DNA of 40,668 nucleotides from Priapulus caudatus (Eukaryota > Priapulida > Priapulimorpha > Priapulimorphida > Priapulidae). The stretch covers positions 268,483 to 309,150 of the forward strand of contig NW_014577306.1 in assembly GCF_000485595.1 (NCBI RefSeq), in the 5' to 3' direction. Shown here piece after piece: positions 30,742 to 40,668 of the stretch; the stretch's first letter is position 1, and the number at the start of each line of letters is the position of its first letter. Both the position numbers and the translations under genes were made by a program. The notes beneath the pieces are model-generated. The model saw nothing but the letters and a program-made list of their open reading frames with translations. It searched no databases and was not told where the DNA came from.

Positions 30742-31481
30742 CAGTAAAAACCCGCGTATAAGAACATAGATTTTTCCAAGTTAGCCTCAACATGTTCTTA
30801 TATAAATGGTGCTTACTGAAAAATTAGGCTCAAAAGGTTCTTAAATAGGTTCTTAATTGTTTCTACTTTTAATATGTACTAGCTGAAACCCGCGCTACGC
30901 GCGGGATTAGTGACTGTGATGCATGTGTTACCAGTACAGTAGTGTTATGTGTAAGGTGTTATATGGAGAGTTTAGTTGTTGCACATGTTTTTTTTTTTAT
31001 GGTTGAGATGTCAATACAAATACATGTACAATCATGCTTACACGTAACACATTAACCATTTGTTTGGCAAGTACACAGTGAAATACAGACACACGCACAC
31101 ACACAAATGTTTTATTGTATGCTATGTAGGAACTACTGGTTGATGATACGGACTCCAAAGTTAGAATATAGATAGATTTTTATTTTTCAGGCTGAATGTG
31201 TCTTTTACTGTATATGTAAATAATGCAGTACTGTGTCTCAATAACAATGCCAGCGTGCTGGCATTGTTATTGTTGAGCATTGGCATTGTTATTGCATCGA
31301 TATTGTTGAGCTCGTCTTTTTTATTTTACCTGTTTGTTTTTAAGTCTTCAACTGCATGGAAAATTAAGAACCTACTTTAAAATCTTAGCCTAAAACAGGT
31401 TCTTATGTAAAGGGGTCTAAATGGAAAATTTTAGCCTAACATGTTCTTAAAATCTATGTTCTTATACGCGGGTTTTTACTG
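30742..31481. mobile_element. 740-bp TIR element flanked by TA
   Basis: The left end CAGTAAAAACCCGCGTATAA plus GAACATAGATTTT is repeated exactly in inverted form at the right end. TA lies at 30740-30741 and 31482-31483. Diverged inverted repeats continue inwards, with AACATGTTCTTA and AGGTTCTTAA on both sides. TA target sites and CAGT ends are typical of Tc1/mariner/pogo-type elements. There is no transposase frame, so it is a non-autonomous derivative. Perfectly matching ends suggest fairly recent activity. Confidence 0.85.
31238..31269. repeat. Perfect hairpin inside the TA-flanked element
   Basis: AATAACAATGCCAGC is followed after two bases by its exact reverse complement GCTGGCATTGTTATT. 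A further GGCATTGTTATTG word follows shortly after, so the motif is partly triplicated. Confidence 0.85.
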
Positions 31482-31483
31482 TA

Positions 31484-32134
31484 TTGATGCGCGGGAAACT
31501 ATGCTTTGTTAATGGTGTTCCTACGAATTCGGGTGTTGAACGAGTCGTGGGACAAACAGTGATCGTTTTTTTTGGTTCAAACAGAAGAGTCAGTCCCTCA
31601 AATAGAGGTGAGTGAGAGATTAGATATTGTAGATCGAAGTAATCATGGATATTGTGCCGTCGTACGATTCTAAAGTTATAGTAGAGAGTAAAATTAATAT
31701 CGCAATTTTTAATGGCAGAATTTTCAGTGACTTTGCCGCCATGGTAAAGGTGTATTTACCTGCCGGCCATATTTGGTTTTGCATATGCTTTGAGGTTCGT
31801 GCATGTGTTTTGTGGTCAGTTTGATGGCACAGAAGTGACATTAGTAGGTCATTACACGCTGGATAAAATTTCATTTAGTTCGTCATATTACCGACAAAGG
31901 CAGCACCATATACGGTTATTGGGTTTTATGTTTGAGTAGAAATGAGTAAGCTTGATGTCATTAGTATTTGATTAGATGATTTCTTATGGTGTTTTGTAAT
32001 TGTGTTTTTGCAGTTTACGTATATATATAGAAGAAACGTACAAGTATACGGCTGTAACGAAACCCAGTATCTACTGATTATTAATAAAGAAATACACAAG
32101 AATTTGTTCTTCGTACTGTCTTAAATCCAAGTGA

Positions 32135-32136
<2 letters not shown>
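31484..32136. other. Unassigned intergenic sequence
   Basis: Nothing recognised. An 84-codon minus-strand frame (31874-31620) shows no domain. Confidence 0.3.

Positions 32137-32193
<57 letters not shown>
32137..32193 (+). repeat. (AT)28 microsatellite
   Basis: A pure alternating AT run of 57 bp. Confidence 0.97.
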
Positions 32194-32194
<1 letters not shown>

Positions 32195-33514
32195 CTCTGT
32201 CAGAGTTAATGATGGTCGCTTAATGGTGTGCGGGTTTCCTTTCGCATGGCTTTAATGATAAAGCAGAGAATGCTCGTTAAAGAAAATCCGTGTATCATAA
32301 AGTTTTCCTAATACCGGGTGCGTGTGTGCGATCAACGTCTCAACTACATATTTGAACAAATTTCTCAGAAACGGGATTCGTTATTCACGTAGTCATGAGA
32401 TTTTTAAAGAACGTTCGTTATCGAATTTTTCGCATTCGAATAGGAGACTTTGATACGATTCATATATTCATGGCGTACAATACTCGGCGTGCTATCCTTC
32501 CTCTACACGGATATGGTTTCGTGGCTTTCTGTGGATTATATACTCATATGTCGCTATTATATACACATAACATAACAGTTTATATGTTCTTGATGTTTTC
32601 GATATTTGAAATAATAGATATTACACCTAGTCCGTGTGTGAACGGGTTTAGTATATTTGTGTGCGCACCTGAGTGCATGTGTTTCGCATATGCACACAAG
32701 AGTGTTTCCTCGTAAGTGCACGTGTTCAGTATATGTGTGAGGATTGGATATGGGTGTCTTTTGCATATGTGACACGTGTAAATGCGATGCTGTCTGTGAG
32801 TAGATGTGTTCTCCTCAATGCTAAATTTATTTGTAATCGCTTCACTATAGTGTATATACGAACTGTCTTTATAATTCGCGTGTCTTGGCAGTAAATTTCG
32901 CCCGTTGACACGAGAGAGATCGTGCATAAGCACAGAACGCGTTAAGGGTTTGTTGTACATTCCCTTTTGGATATATACTACGGCGTAAAATGATATGATT
33001 AACCTAATACATTATGTACATTGATTTTGTAATGGCGAAAACCTATGAATCCATGACACCCAACAGTTGCAGCGTATTTATGATCAATCAATAACTAATT
33101 AATATTTTCCAATGCATCTGGGGTCCTGCTTAAGAGACTATTGCAGTAATAACAGCAACAAGCTCGTACAATTCACTATTTCCTTTGCAATTAGTTTCCT
33201 TATCTATCTGATACGTACAGGCAGAATTACAGCTGACATGCAAAGGCATCCTAGCGATATTGTAGGTCGAGATTTATGATTTTTGCGCGAACATGAGTAC
33301 GAAATCTGCAGAAACTCGTCTTTTCAAAGAACACTTTAATGTGCTTTACGTTCTAAAGTTGCGTAATATTGACGATTCTCCCATTGCTACGATTTTCTAT
33401 TAAATCACTGCCATCCGTTAGCTTCCATGTTCGCGTCGTTCTCACTTCGCCAGGCCTTGCCTGTGTATTATTGCTTTATCCATTGAGTTTATTATTAAAC
33501 AGACTTCTCTCCAT
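32194..33514. other. Unassigned intergenic sequence
   Basis: Overlapping short frames occur on both strands at 32395-32960 without recognisable domains. TG-rich words (GTGTGTGAACG, GTGTGCGCACC) around 32630-32740 are degenerate. No gene is supported. Confidence 0.3.
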
Positions 33515-34014
33515 GCAGATAATCCTGGTAACTAACAATACATTTTCAGCAATACAGTGTGTATTGTTGAACACCTTTTAACAATACACTGTGTACTGTA
33601 GTAGGTACCTAACAACTGTGTATTTAAATTCAATTTTATTTTTAATAAATTTAATAAAATCAATCAAATAAATTCAATAAATTCATTTAAATAAATGTCA
33701 ATTTCAAGTTTACAAATAAAAAGGTAAACTAATTAAAAAAAAAGGATTTTTAGAAGGTGTTCAACAATAAACAGTGTATTGTTGAAAGCTCATAGGTACC
33801 TACTACAATACACAGTGTATTGTTAGAAGGTGTTCAACAATAAACAGTGTATTGTTGAAAGCTCATAGGTACCTACTACAATACACAGTGTATTGTTAGA
33901 AGGTGTTTAACAATACACACTGTATTGTTGAAAGCTCGCTAACAATACACAGTGTATTGTCAAATGCCTAAACATACAACACACTGTGTATTGTTAGTTA
34001 CTTGGATTATCTGC
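33515..34014. mobile_element. 500-bp TIR element with palindromic internal repeats
   Basis: The left end GCAGATAATCCTGGTAACTA, then ACAATAC, is mirrored by the right end GTATTGTTAGTTACTTGGAT, then TATCTGC, with two mismatches. AT lies outside both ends (33513-33514 and 34015-34016). The interior holds an AT-rich core and, on the right, a 73-bp tandem repeat. Almost every segment carries a CAATACACWGTGTATTG palindrome. A lone right end of the same family sits at 29814-29879. I cannot assign a superfamily. A two-base AT target is known for some animal DNA transposons. Confidence 0.75.
33753..33940 (+). repeat. 73-bp tandem repeat of palindromes, about 2.6 copies
   Basis: Units start GAAGGTGTT at 33753, 33826 and 33899. 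The first two are identical or nearly so. Each carries ACAATAAACAGTGTATTGTT, TAGGTACCTA and ACAATACACAGTGTATTGTT, three self-complementary words. The third unit diverges after about 40 bp. Confidence 0.92.
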
Positions 34015-34016
34015 AT

Positions 34017-34544
<528 letters not shown>

Positions 34545-35473
34545 AGGAAATGCTTTGGCTGGTTCGGCAAACCATGCAATGCAGATAAAATTCATCAATG
34601 AGATAAATAAGAGGTTTGAAAGTCCACGAGGACAATATAAGTTTGTATTTTAACTTCAAACTGGTTATTATACATTATAACGACTTCTCAATGCCAGAAA
34701 TTGCTTTATAACACGAAAAATAATATATCCGAATCACTTTAAGATATTGTTGGACTAGAGTTGGATAAATATTGTTGAAGTTATATTTCGCGCCGTGAAA
34801 CCGTGAAACCTCGCGGCAGCATTTGCGTTGGTGAGGCAGTGTGCGGCTCACGGGAGCAGTGAGAACTTTGCGGTAAAGCTCTGCTTTTCTCTTCGCCTCG
34901 GAACCTGAATTTAGATCATTCTTACGTGATCTGTGAAGGATGCTGCGGCGGAGACTTGCTTCGTCCATGTATAGGCTTTAAACTGCTTTGTTTGCAGACT
35001 CAACGCAGGTTTAATAACAGCATATCCAAGCTCCTCTGCTGCGGGCGGAAATTAAGAGACATGCATGATATCACGCAAAGAACGTAACACTAATGAAGTG
35101 CATGTAATATTTATTCGTACAGGAAACACGCAGATATATGCGATAGAAATGACAAAAACCCGCCCATTTAAACACACATGAGACTTGAGCATATGAGATA
35201 TTCGTAAAATGTTGCGGGATTTGTGCCCACGTCTTCCAATAGCGGGAAGGTGTATAGGTAAAATAGTAAGTCAGCTCAGTCAGTCGTTTGAGACTTAAGA
35301 AAGGCTCAAAGAAAGGCTTATAGGAAAATCTGACAAGAATAGCAAAAGTTGAGACCAGCCATGCATAGCCAATTAAATGTGGTAAAAAGAACAGCGTGTT
35401 AGCGAATTTACTGGACCATTGGAGCTCACGCATCTCGGTAATTCAAATACGAATTTTGGTATATACACCACAT
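34545..35473. other. Unassigned sequence, two minus-strand open frames of uncertain value
   Basis: The minus-strand frames are 34968-34675 (97 codons, basic start with RRSILHRSRKNDLNSG) and 35433-35071 (120 codons, hydrophobic and aromatic). Neither shows a domain that I recognise or a convincing splice context, and both are within chance length for non-coding DNA of this size. Confidence 0.25.
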
Positions 35474-35489
35474 ATGTGTGTATGTGTAA

Positions 35490-35787
35490 AAGAGAAGACA
35501 TGATCAAGAATAAGACGATTAGAGAAATGGTAAAGGCAACAATAATATCAAAGAAGGTACAGGAGAAGAGGTTACAATGGTTTGAACATGTGATGAGAAG
35601 AGAGAAGAACTACATAGGAAGACGCATGCTGAACATGCAACCACCAGGTAGAAGAGGAAGGGGGAGACCAAGGACAAGATGGAAGGACTGCGTGCAGAAT
35701 GACTTGAAGGAGAAGGGATTGACGACTCACGAAGTAGAGGATAAGGAAACATAAAGGAGAAGAGTCCACTGCAGCGACCCCAGTTAG
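35490..35787 (+). pseudogene. C-terminal remnant of a LINE reverse-transcriptase ORF
   Basis: The frame reads KREDMIKNKTIREMV, then EKRLQWFEHVMRRE, YIGRRML, PPGRRGRGRPRTRWKDCV and NDLKEKGLT. This is the conserved basic tail found after the reverse-transcriptase domain of many animal LINEs. A TAA at 35752-35754 interrupts it. The same frame continues with RRRVHCSDPS to a TAG at 35785-35787, the more natural end, because related ORFs usually finish with a W-R-R..DP motif. It lacks the endonuclease and catalytic reverse-transcriptase domains altogether and is non-functional. Any start codon upstream is in host flanking DNA and irrelevant. Confidence 0.85.
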
Positions 35788-35825
35788 GTGGGACTAATAA
35801 TGCGAAGGAAGAAGAAGAAGCAGAA
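35490..35825 (+). mobile_element. 5'-truncated LINE (non-LTR retrotransposon) insertion
   Basis: The 336-bp insertion is bounded by a perfect 16-bp target duplication ATGTGTGTATGTGTAA (35474-35489 and 35826-35841), the hallmark of target-primed reverse transcription. It contains only the C-terminal part of a reverse-transcriptase polyprotein, a short 3' UTR with GGTGGGACTAATAATGCGAA, and a tail of GAAGAAGAAG. The 5' truncation is typical of these elements. The polyprotein tail belongs to the endonuclease-reverse transcriptase LINEs that are abundant in many invertebrates. The exact clade needs a search. Confidence 0.9.
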
Positions 35826-35841
35826 ATGTGTGTATGTGTAA

Positions 35842-36351
35842 TCGTCTGCACGCAGCATCGACACTGGGATAGTTTCGTTCGCTCGTGTTACATCGTCACT
35901 CTTTACCGCCTTATTAATTGTTTGCTGGAACTATGTGAGAAAACTCGCGTGTATTCATCGCGTATATAGGAATCCTGTAAGGGATACGCAAGCCTGGACG
36001 AAACGGCTGCACCATATTTGATACCATCTTTGCACCCATACTTATCTGCTATGGCAGCCTGACATTCACGAGAGGTGAATAACCATGATCGTGATATTAC
36101 GTACGCCAATTCGATTCCTATGCACTAATCAGACGTCTTTAGATCGACCTCATATTATTCGTTTCATGTAAGAAATGAAGGAGGTTTTACGCACTGCGTA
36201 ATAGCAAGGCCATCTAATAACAAGCAACGATTGCAGGTTTTCATCTCGTAAGGCCTATTATACTGACGATTACGTCATTACGATATCGAAAATTGCGGCG
36301 CGACATCGGCAAAGATCTTTATTCCTTATTGTCCGGTACATCTCGGCAGCT
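35842..36351. other. Unassigned intergenic sequence
   Basis: No feature supported between the LINE and the 17-bp minisatellite. Confidence 0.3.
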
Positions 36352-38595
36352 CGTCTGTGTGCGTCTATCGTCTGCGTGCGTCTATCGTCTGTGTGCGTCT
36401 ACCGTCTGCGTCCATCTATCGTCTGTGTGCGTCTATCGTCTGCGTGCGTCTATCGTCTGTGTGCATCTATCGTCTGTGCTGCGTCTATCGTCTGTGCTTT
36501 CTACCTCTGCTGTGCATCTACTCGCTGTGTGCGTCTATCGTCTGTGTGCATCTATCGCCGCGTGCCGATCTATAGTCTGCGTGCATTCTACGCCTGTGCG
36601 TTTACCGCCTGAGTGGCGTCTATCGTCTTGTGTCTGCGTCTATCGCCTGCGATGCGCTTACGTATGCGCGCTTTACGACTGTGTGCTATCTATAGTCTGC
36701 TTGCGTCTACCGCGCCGTCGTTATAGTCTGCGGCGTCTACTGCTGTGTAGTCATATAGATCTGTGTGCCGATTTATAGTCTGTGTGCGACTATGCGAGCG
36801 TCTGTCGTTGCGTGCGTCTTAGTCTTGTTTTGTCTATCGTCTGGGGCGTTTACCTCCTGCGTGCGGTCTATGTTTCGTGTGCGATTACCGTCTGTGTAAG
36901 CATCTACCGCTGCGGCGTACATACCGTACTGTGTGCTCTCTATGCTTCTGCGTGCGTCTATAGTCTGTGTTAGCATCTATCGTCATGCTGAGTTCTATCT
37001 CTGAACGTGCATCTACCTCCTGCTGCGTCTACGTCTAGTGTTGGGGGTCTATGTCTGCGGCGTCTATCGTCGTGCGTGGCGTCTATAGTCTGGTGATCAC
37101 CCGCCTGCGTGCGTCTTATCAGTCTGTGTGTTTTCTTTTTCTTATTCGTCTGTCTGGCATCTACCTCTGATGTTGCTCTATCGTCTGCGATGCGTCTTTC
37201 GTCTGTGTCCGCTATACGTCTGGTGCATCTATCTCTGTGTGAATATTATGTCTGTTAGCGTCTATCTCTGTGTGCATCTAACATGTCTGTTGCTCTTATC
37301 GTCTATGCTGCATCTATCGTCTGTGTGCGTCTATGTCTGCTTTGCGTGCGTCTACTCGCTTGCTTGCGATCCGTCTGTGGCGTTACCGTCTGTGTGACGG
37401 CCTATTGTCTGTATGTCATCTATCGTCTTGCGTGCTTGCTCTATCGTCGTGTGATCTATCGTCTGTGTGCGTCTACCGTATCTGAAGTGCATCTATACGT
37501 CTGTTGTGTGTCTACGTCGCTTGACGGTCTACGTCGGTTGTGTTAGTCGTCTCGCGAATGTCATTTCGTCTGTAGTCGTCGTCTACCGTGCTGTGTTTAA
37601 GTCTAATCGTCCTTGCGTGCGTACTTACGCCCCCCCCCCCCCTCCACACCCTCTGCTGCGTCTACGTCTGTTGTATCTACGTACTCGCTGCATCTATCTC
37701 TGTGTTGCGATTACCGTTTGGGTGCATTACCGTTCTTGTGCTGATCATCGTTGTGAGTGTCTATCGTCTGTGTGCGTTCTTATGTCTGTGGGTCTATCGT
37801 CGCTAGCTGCGTCCTACCTGTCTGTGTGTGTCTATCGTCTGTGCTGCGTCTATCGTCTGTGCAGTGAGTCTATGTCTGCTGTGCAATCGTATCGTCTGTT
37901 GTGCGATCTATCGTCTGTGTGTGTCTACGTCTGCGTGCGACTCTATCGTCTGGCCTGATTCTATTCGTCTGCGAGAGTGCCGTCTACCGTCTGATGTGTG
38001 TCTATCGTCTCGTGCATCTATATCTGTGTCTGCTATACGTCGGTATGCGTCTATCGTCCTGAGCTGACATCTATCTTTCGGGCTTCTATCGTCTGCACAT
38101 CGATGCGTCACATTCGTCTTGTGGTGTCTAATCTCTGTGCTCCTATCGCTCTGTGTGCGCTACCTCTCTTGTACGTCTATCGTCTGTTGTGTCTATCTGT
38201 CTGTGCTGTGTCTACGTCTGTTGTGGTATACCGTGTCTGCGTGCTCTTCGTTCTGCGTGCGTGCTTTATCTCCGTGCGTCTATCGTCTGTGTGCGTCTAC
38301 CGTCTGTGTGCGTCTACCGTCTGTGTGCGTCTATCGTCTGTGTGCGTCTATCGTCTGTGTGTGTGTCTACCGTCTGTGTGCGTCTACCGTCTGCGTGCAT
38401 CTATCGTCTGCGTGCTTCTACCGTCTGCGTGCGTGCGTCTACTGTCTGTGTGCGTCTACCGCCTGCGTGCATCTATCGTCTGTGTGTGTCTATCGTCTGT
38501 GTGCATCTATCGGCTGTGTGCGTCTATCGTCTGCTTGCGTCTATCGTCTGCGTGCATCTATCGTCTGCGTGCATCTATCGTCTGTGCACTCTATT
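36352..38595 (+). repeat. 17-bp minisatellite, about 2.2 kb
   Basis: The unit CGTCTGTGTGCGTCTAT recurs with T/C and G/A variants (CGTCTGCGTGCATCTAC). The first 130 bp and the last 320 bp keep the 17-bp register well. The middle 1.8 kb loses it constantly through one-base insertions and deletions, and it holds a 13-C run at 37630-37642. Since 17 is not a multiple of 3, each frame cycles through a 17-residue pattern (VCVRLSSVCVYRLCAS). Frames up to 207 codons are artefacts. Confidence 0.93.
37630..37642 (+). repeat. C homopolymer within the minisatellite
   Basis: Thirteen consecutive C bases followed by TCCACACCC interrupt the 17-bp pattern. Nothing similar occurs elsewhere in the array. Confidence 0.9.
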
Positions 38596-40668
38596 GTAGC
38601 GTAAGCGAACCGAGGATGTAAAGTGTAGTGGCACGCGTGCGTGCATGCAGAGGCGGTAGAAGCGAGTCTCGGGCACCGATGCGTTTTAATGAGCTGCGCA
38701 TTATTAATCAATTTAATACAGCGCGCAGGCCCGCGCCGCGAATCCTGTCCACTCAAATCGCCATCTCATTATCATGTTAGCAGCGAAGCGCACCACGAGT
38801 GTGACGTAGTCGGTCGCTGCCCGCGTCAACGTGCCAGAGGTTAATGAACGTAACTCGCACTTGACACCTGTAATTAAGGTAGCGCGTGCTGCCGCGCGAA
38901 TCTCCCGACGTTAGGGACACGTTCCCTCGACAGCTTAGCGCGACACCATGCGCATGCGCACTGGGATGAGCGTATTGCGTGATGTTGACTCGGAGGGAGT
39001 TTTCTTTCACGCTATATGCAGACATGTAGTACGACGTCGCCTCCATTCACACGATCTATATATACGCTGTCTGAAAATGCTGATATACCTGTCGCACGGT
39101 AAGAGCTTCGGCACACTGAGATGGATACGCATTCGATTACCCTGCGAGTTGCAACTTGATCGAAGATGTTCGTCCGGCTCTCGCGCTGTGCAAAAAAAAA
39201 CCATGCGCGAATGTGTTACGCGCCCCGCGATATTTTTCATTAAAACCTGTTTAACGCTGCGAGGTTATTGCTGCAATACCGCCCCCCTACCCCCCGTGAG
39301 ATACAATGAGATCACACTCAATTAGTAAAGCAGTTGACGATGTTCGGTACCTAGTCATCAAATCCGAATTCTCGAGCGATGCGGATTTTCATCACAATCC
39401 GGCAGGCAGGCGATTATGAAACGAAATCCACTTACTCCCATAATTCGCGAAATTTCTTTGATGCGCGAAATTGCGGCGACTAATTGGTTGTCCTTCGTGA
39501 AGCTAGTTTGCGTTAATTTCGAGGATGACTAATAGAATCAGAAATCACGCAATTGCTTTGATTTCAGTTGTTTAATTAAATCGTGTTCGACAATGAGAAT
39601 CGGCGGTCCCTGCTGTACACCGTACTTTAATCGCGTTGAAATAAAAAAAGTGTTCATATCATGTTCGCACGTATATGGAATAAATAATGTATTCTATACG
39701 CAGGGGTAATTTTGTACGTTGTTTCGCTCCGAGAAATCCTAATATGCAATCTAAGGCATTCTCTGCTCGCAGGCGAAATATATTATGCATGCACGATCGA
39801 TGAATGTTGAACGTTAACATCTTCCTCTTGTGTTTTAGAACTTCAAAGCTAATATCATTTCACTAGCATGAGAATGCAGTATGGATCTCCTTAAGTAACA
39901 ATTGATTACTCTTGTAATTCAGAAAAGATTCATCAATATGACTTAAAAGCTATCGTTTGCCCATTAGCCGAGCTTTTGTTTGCAAGGGTTAATGCATAGG
40001 ATCGGTCTGAGGTCATGCATGCATGCTGCAGCGACAAACGACGAAGCTTTGTCAATATATCCCTGCCACAAACCGAATCGAACGCAGCACAGCTGATCTG
40101 AACGTAATCGATGTGTATTGTTTCCAGTCTCAGCCAATCGCGAACATAATAGCACTGACGCGTGTTCGCCATTTCAGCGTATATAGAACGAGAACACGTA
40201 CGCCTCGATGGAGCTTGCTAGAGCTGTAATAACTGCCGGCGTAATCCCGTAGAGAAGTTGGCGTGAAGCTCTGTCTTCCAGCGACCATCGAGTCGGCGCT
40301 AACCTCGTTTTCGCTCATTTTCGAAATATGATGATGTTTTTATTCGTTTAAAACGGACAGCGTTATTCCTGTGAATTTTGCTTTGCTTTCGGAAAATTCC
40401 GCAGCTGTTATTACTATATGGTAAACCGCTGCGGACACATACCTATGTGGTCGGCATTTGCGGTTGGTTAAATAAGTGTGAGATTCAATAACTACAGCAT
40501 CAACGAAACAAGTGCCGCAGAGCGACAGCGCTCACCTGACGGCAGGTGTTCTGATGCTAAACTCACTGGCAAACGAATGAAGAGCACCCTCCCATCACCG
40601 CGTTCGCGCTCAGAGCATAAAATACATCAGCACTAATACAGATCTAAAATTTATGATAGCTAGGCTTT
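38596..40668. other. Unassigned sequence to the right edge, no gene recognised
   Basis: This region is free of the repeat families seen elsewhere. It has scattered motif-like words: TGCGCATGCGCA (NRF1-like) at 38949-38960, CTTTGAT at 39456 and 39556, TTTAATTAAA at 39571-39580, and CACCTGACGGCAGGTG (two facing E-boxes) at 40533-40548. These could mark regulatory sequence but are each short enough to occur by chance. Open frames such as 38948-39325 (125 codons) show no domain. Confidence 0.3.
38949..38960 (+). promoter_or_regulatory. NRF1-like palindrome
   Basis: TGCGCATGCGCA is identical to 9864-9875. It lies in a CpG-rich local context, but no transcript start is evident. Confidence 0.2.

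Noticed and set aside
34675-35433. Two minus-strand frames of 97 and 120 codons, the second hydrophobic
   Set aside because: They were considered as exons of a membrane protein. No family signature or consistent splice sites were seen, and the lengths are within chance.
36357-38621. Cysteine-rich open frames up to 207 codons (CVYRLCAS type)
   Set aside because: They are translations of a 17-bp tandem repeat and cycle through all frames. There is no signal sequence or independent coding evidence.

Overview
This window looks like a gene-poor, repeat-dominated stretch of an invertebrate animal genome, taken from a long-read draft assembly. The case for a metazoan rests on four things: the 3' end of a LINE-type retrotransposon with a 16-bp target-site duplication, a short run of TTAGGG repeats, several cut-and-paste DNA-transposon derivatives flanked by TA, TTA or AT, and long (AC)n, (AT)n and minisatellite arrays. 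CpG is frequent, which argues against a CpG-depleted vertebrate genome. I cannot name the phylum. There is no bacterial gene organisation, and I recognise no host protein-coding gene, tRNA, rRNA or CRISPR array. The longest open frames lie in tandem arrays and are artefacts of repeat units that keep frames open.

Layout. 172-5668: a decayed 5.5-kb inverted-repeat element with outer inverted ends and two diverged 1.1-kb arms facing each other. 5100-5255: a 41-bp tandem repeat. 5693-5763: a fold-back palindrome. 5771-6844: a 1.07-kb TIR element carrying a few telomere-type repeats. 7665-9376: a 180-bp satellite with two alternating monomer types. 10020-14790: a 27-bp purine-rich minisatellite that switches strand near 11,820 and is interrupted by a 25-N gap (14216-14240) with about 1.06 kb duplicated on both sides. 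15361-15950: a 590-bp TIR element whose related empty site is at 22571-22665. 16076-22100: mostly unassignable sequence with simple repeats. 22361-23761: a fold-back palindrome, a 53-bp repeat, a 16-bp hairpin array and a solo LTR. 23766-24245: an AC/CG array.

24335-29635: a second gap (10 N, 27284-27293) lies between two copies of one sequence. Copy 1 carries a 457-bp TIR element that copy 2 lacks, so the copies look like two haplotypes left side by side by the assembler rather than a real tandem duplication. 30742-31481: a TA-flanked TIR element. 33515-34014: an element with 73-bp palindromic repeats, plus a solitary related end at 29814-29879. 34409-34544: a long (TG)n. 35490-35825: the truncated LINE. 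36352-38595: a 17-bp minisatellite whose middle is full of indels. The last 2 kb holds nothing I can assign.

No cellular pathway can be described. The main value of the window is as a record of transposon insertions, including two occupied/empty comparisons, and of assembly artefacts that an annotator should not read as biology. I did not find an undescribed functional system. The least explained object is the 5.5-kb inverted-repeat element at the left end.
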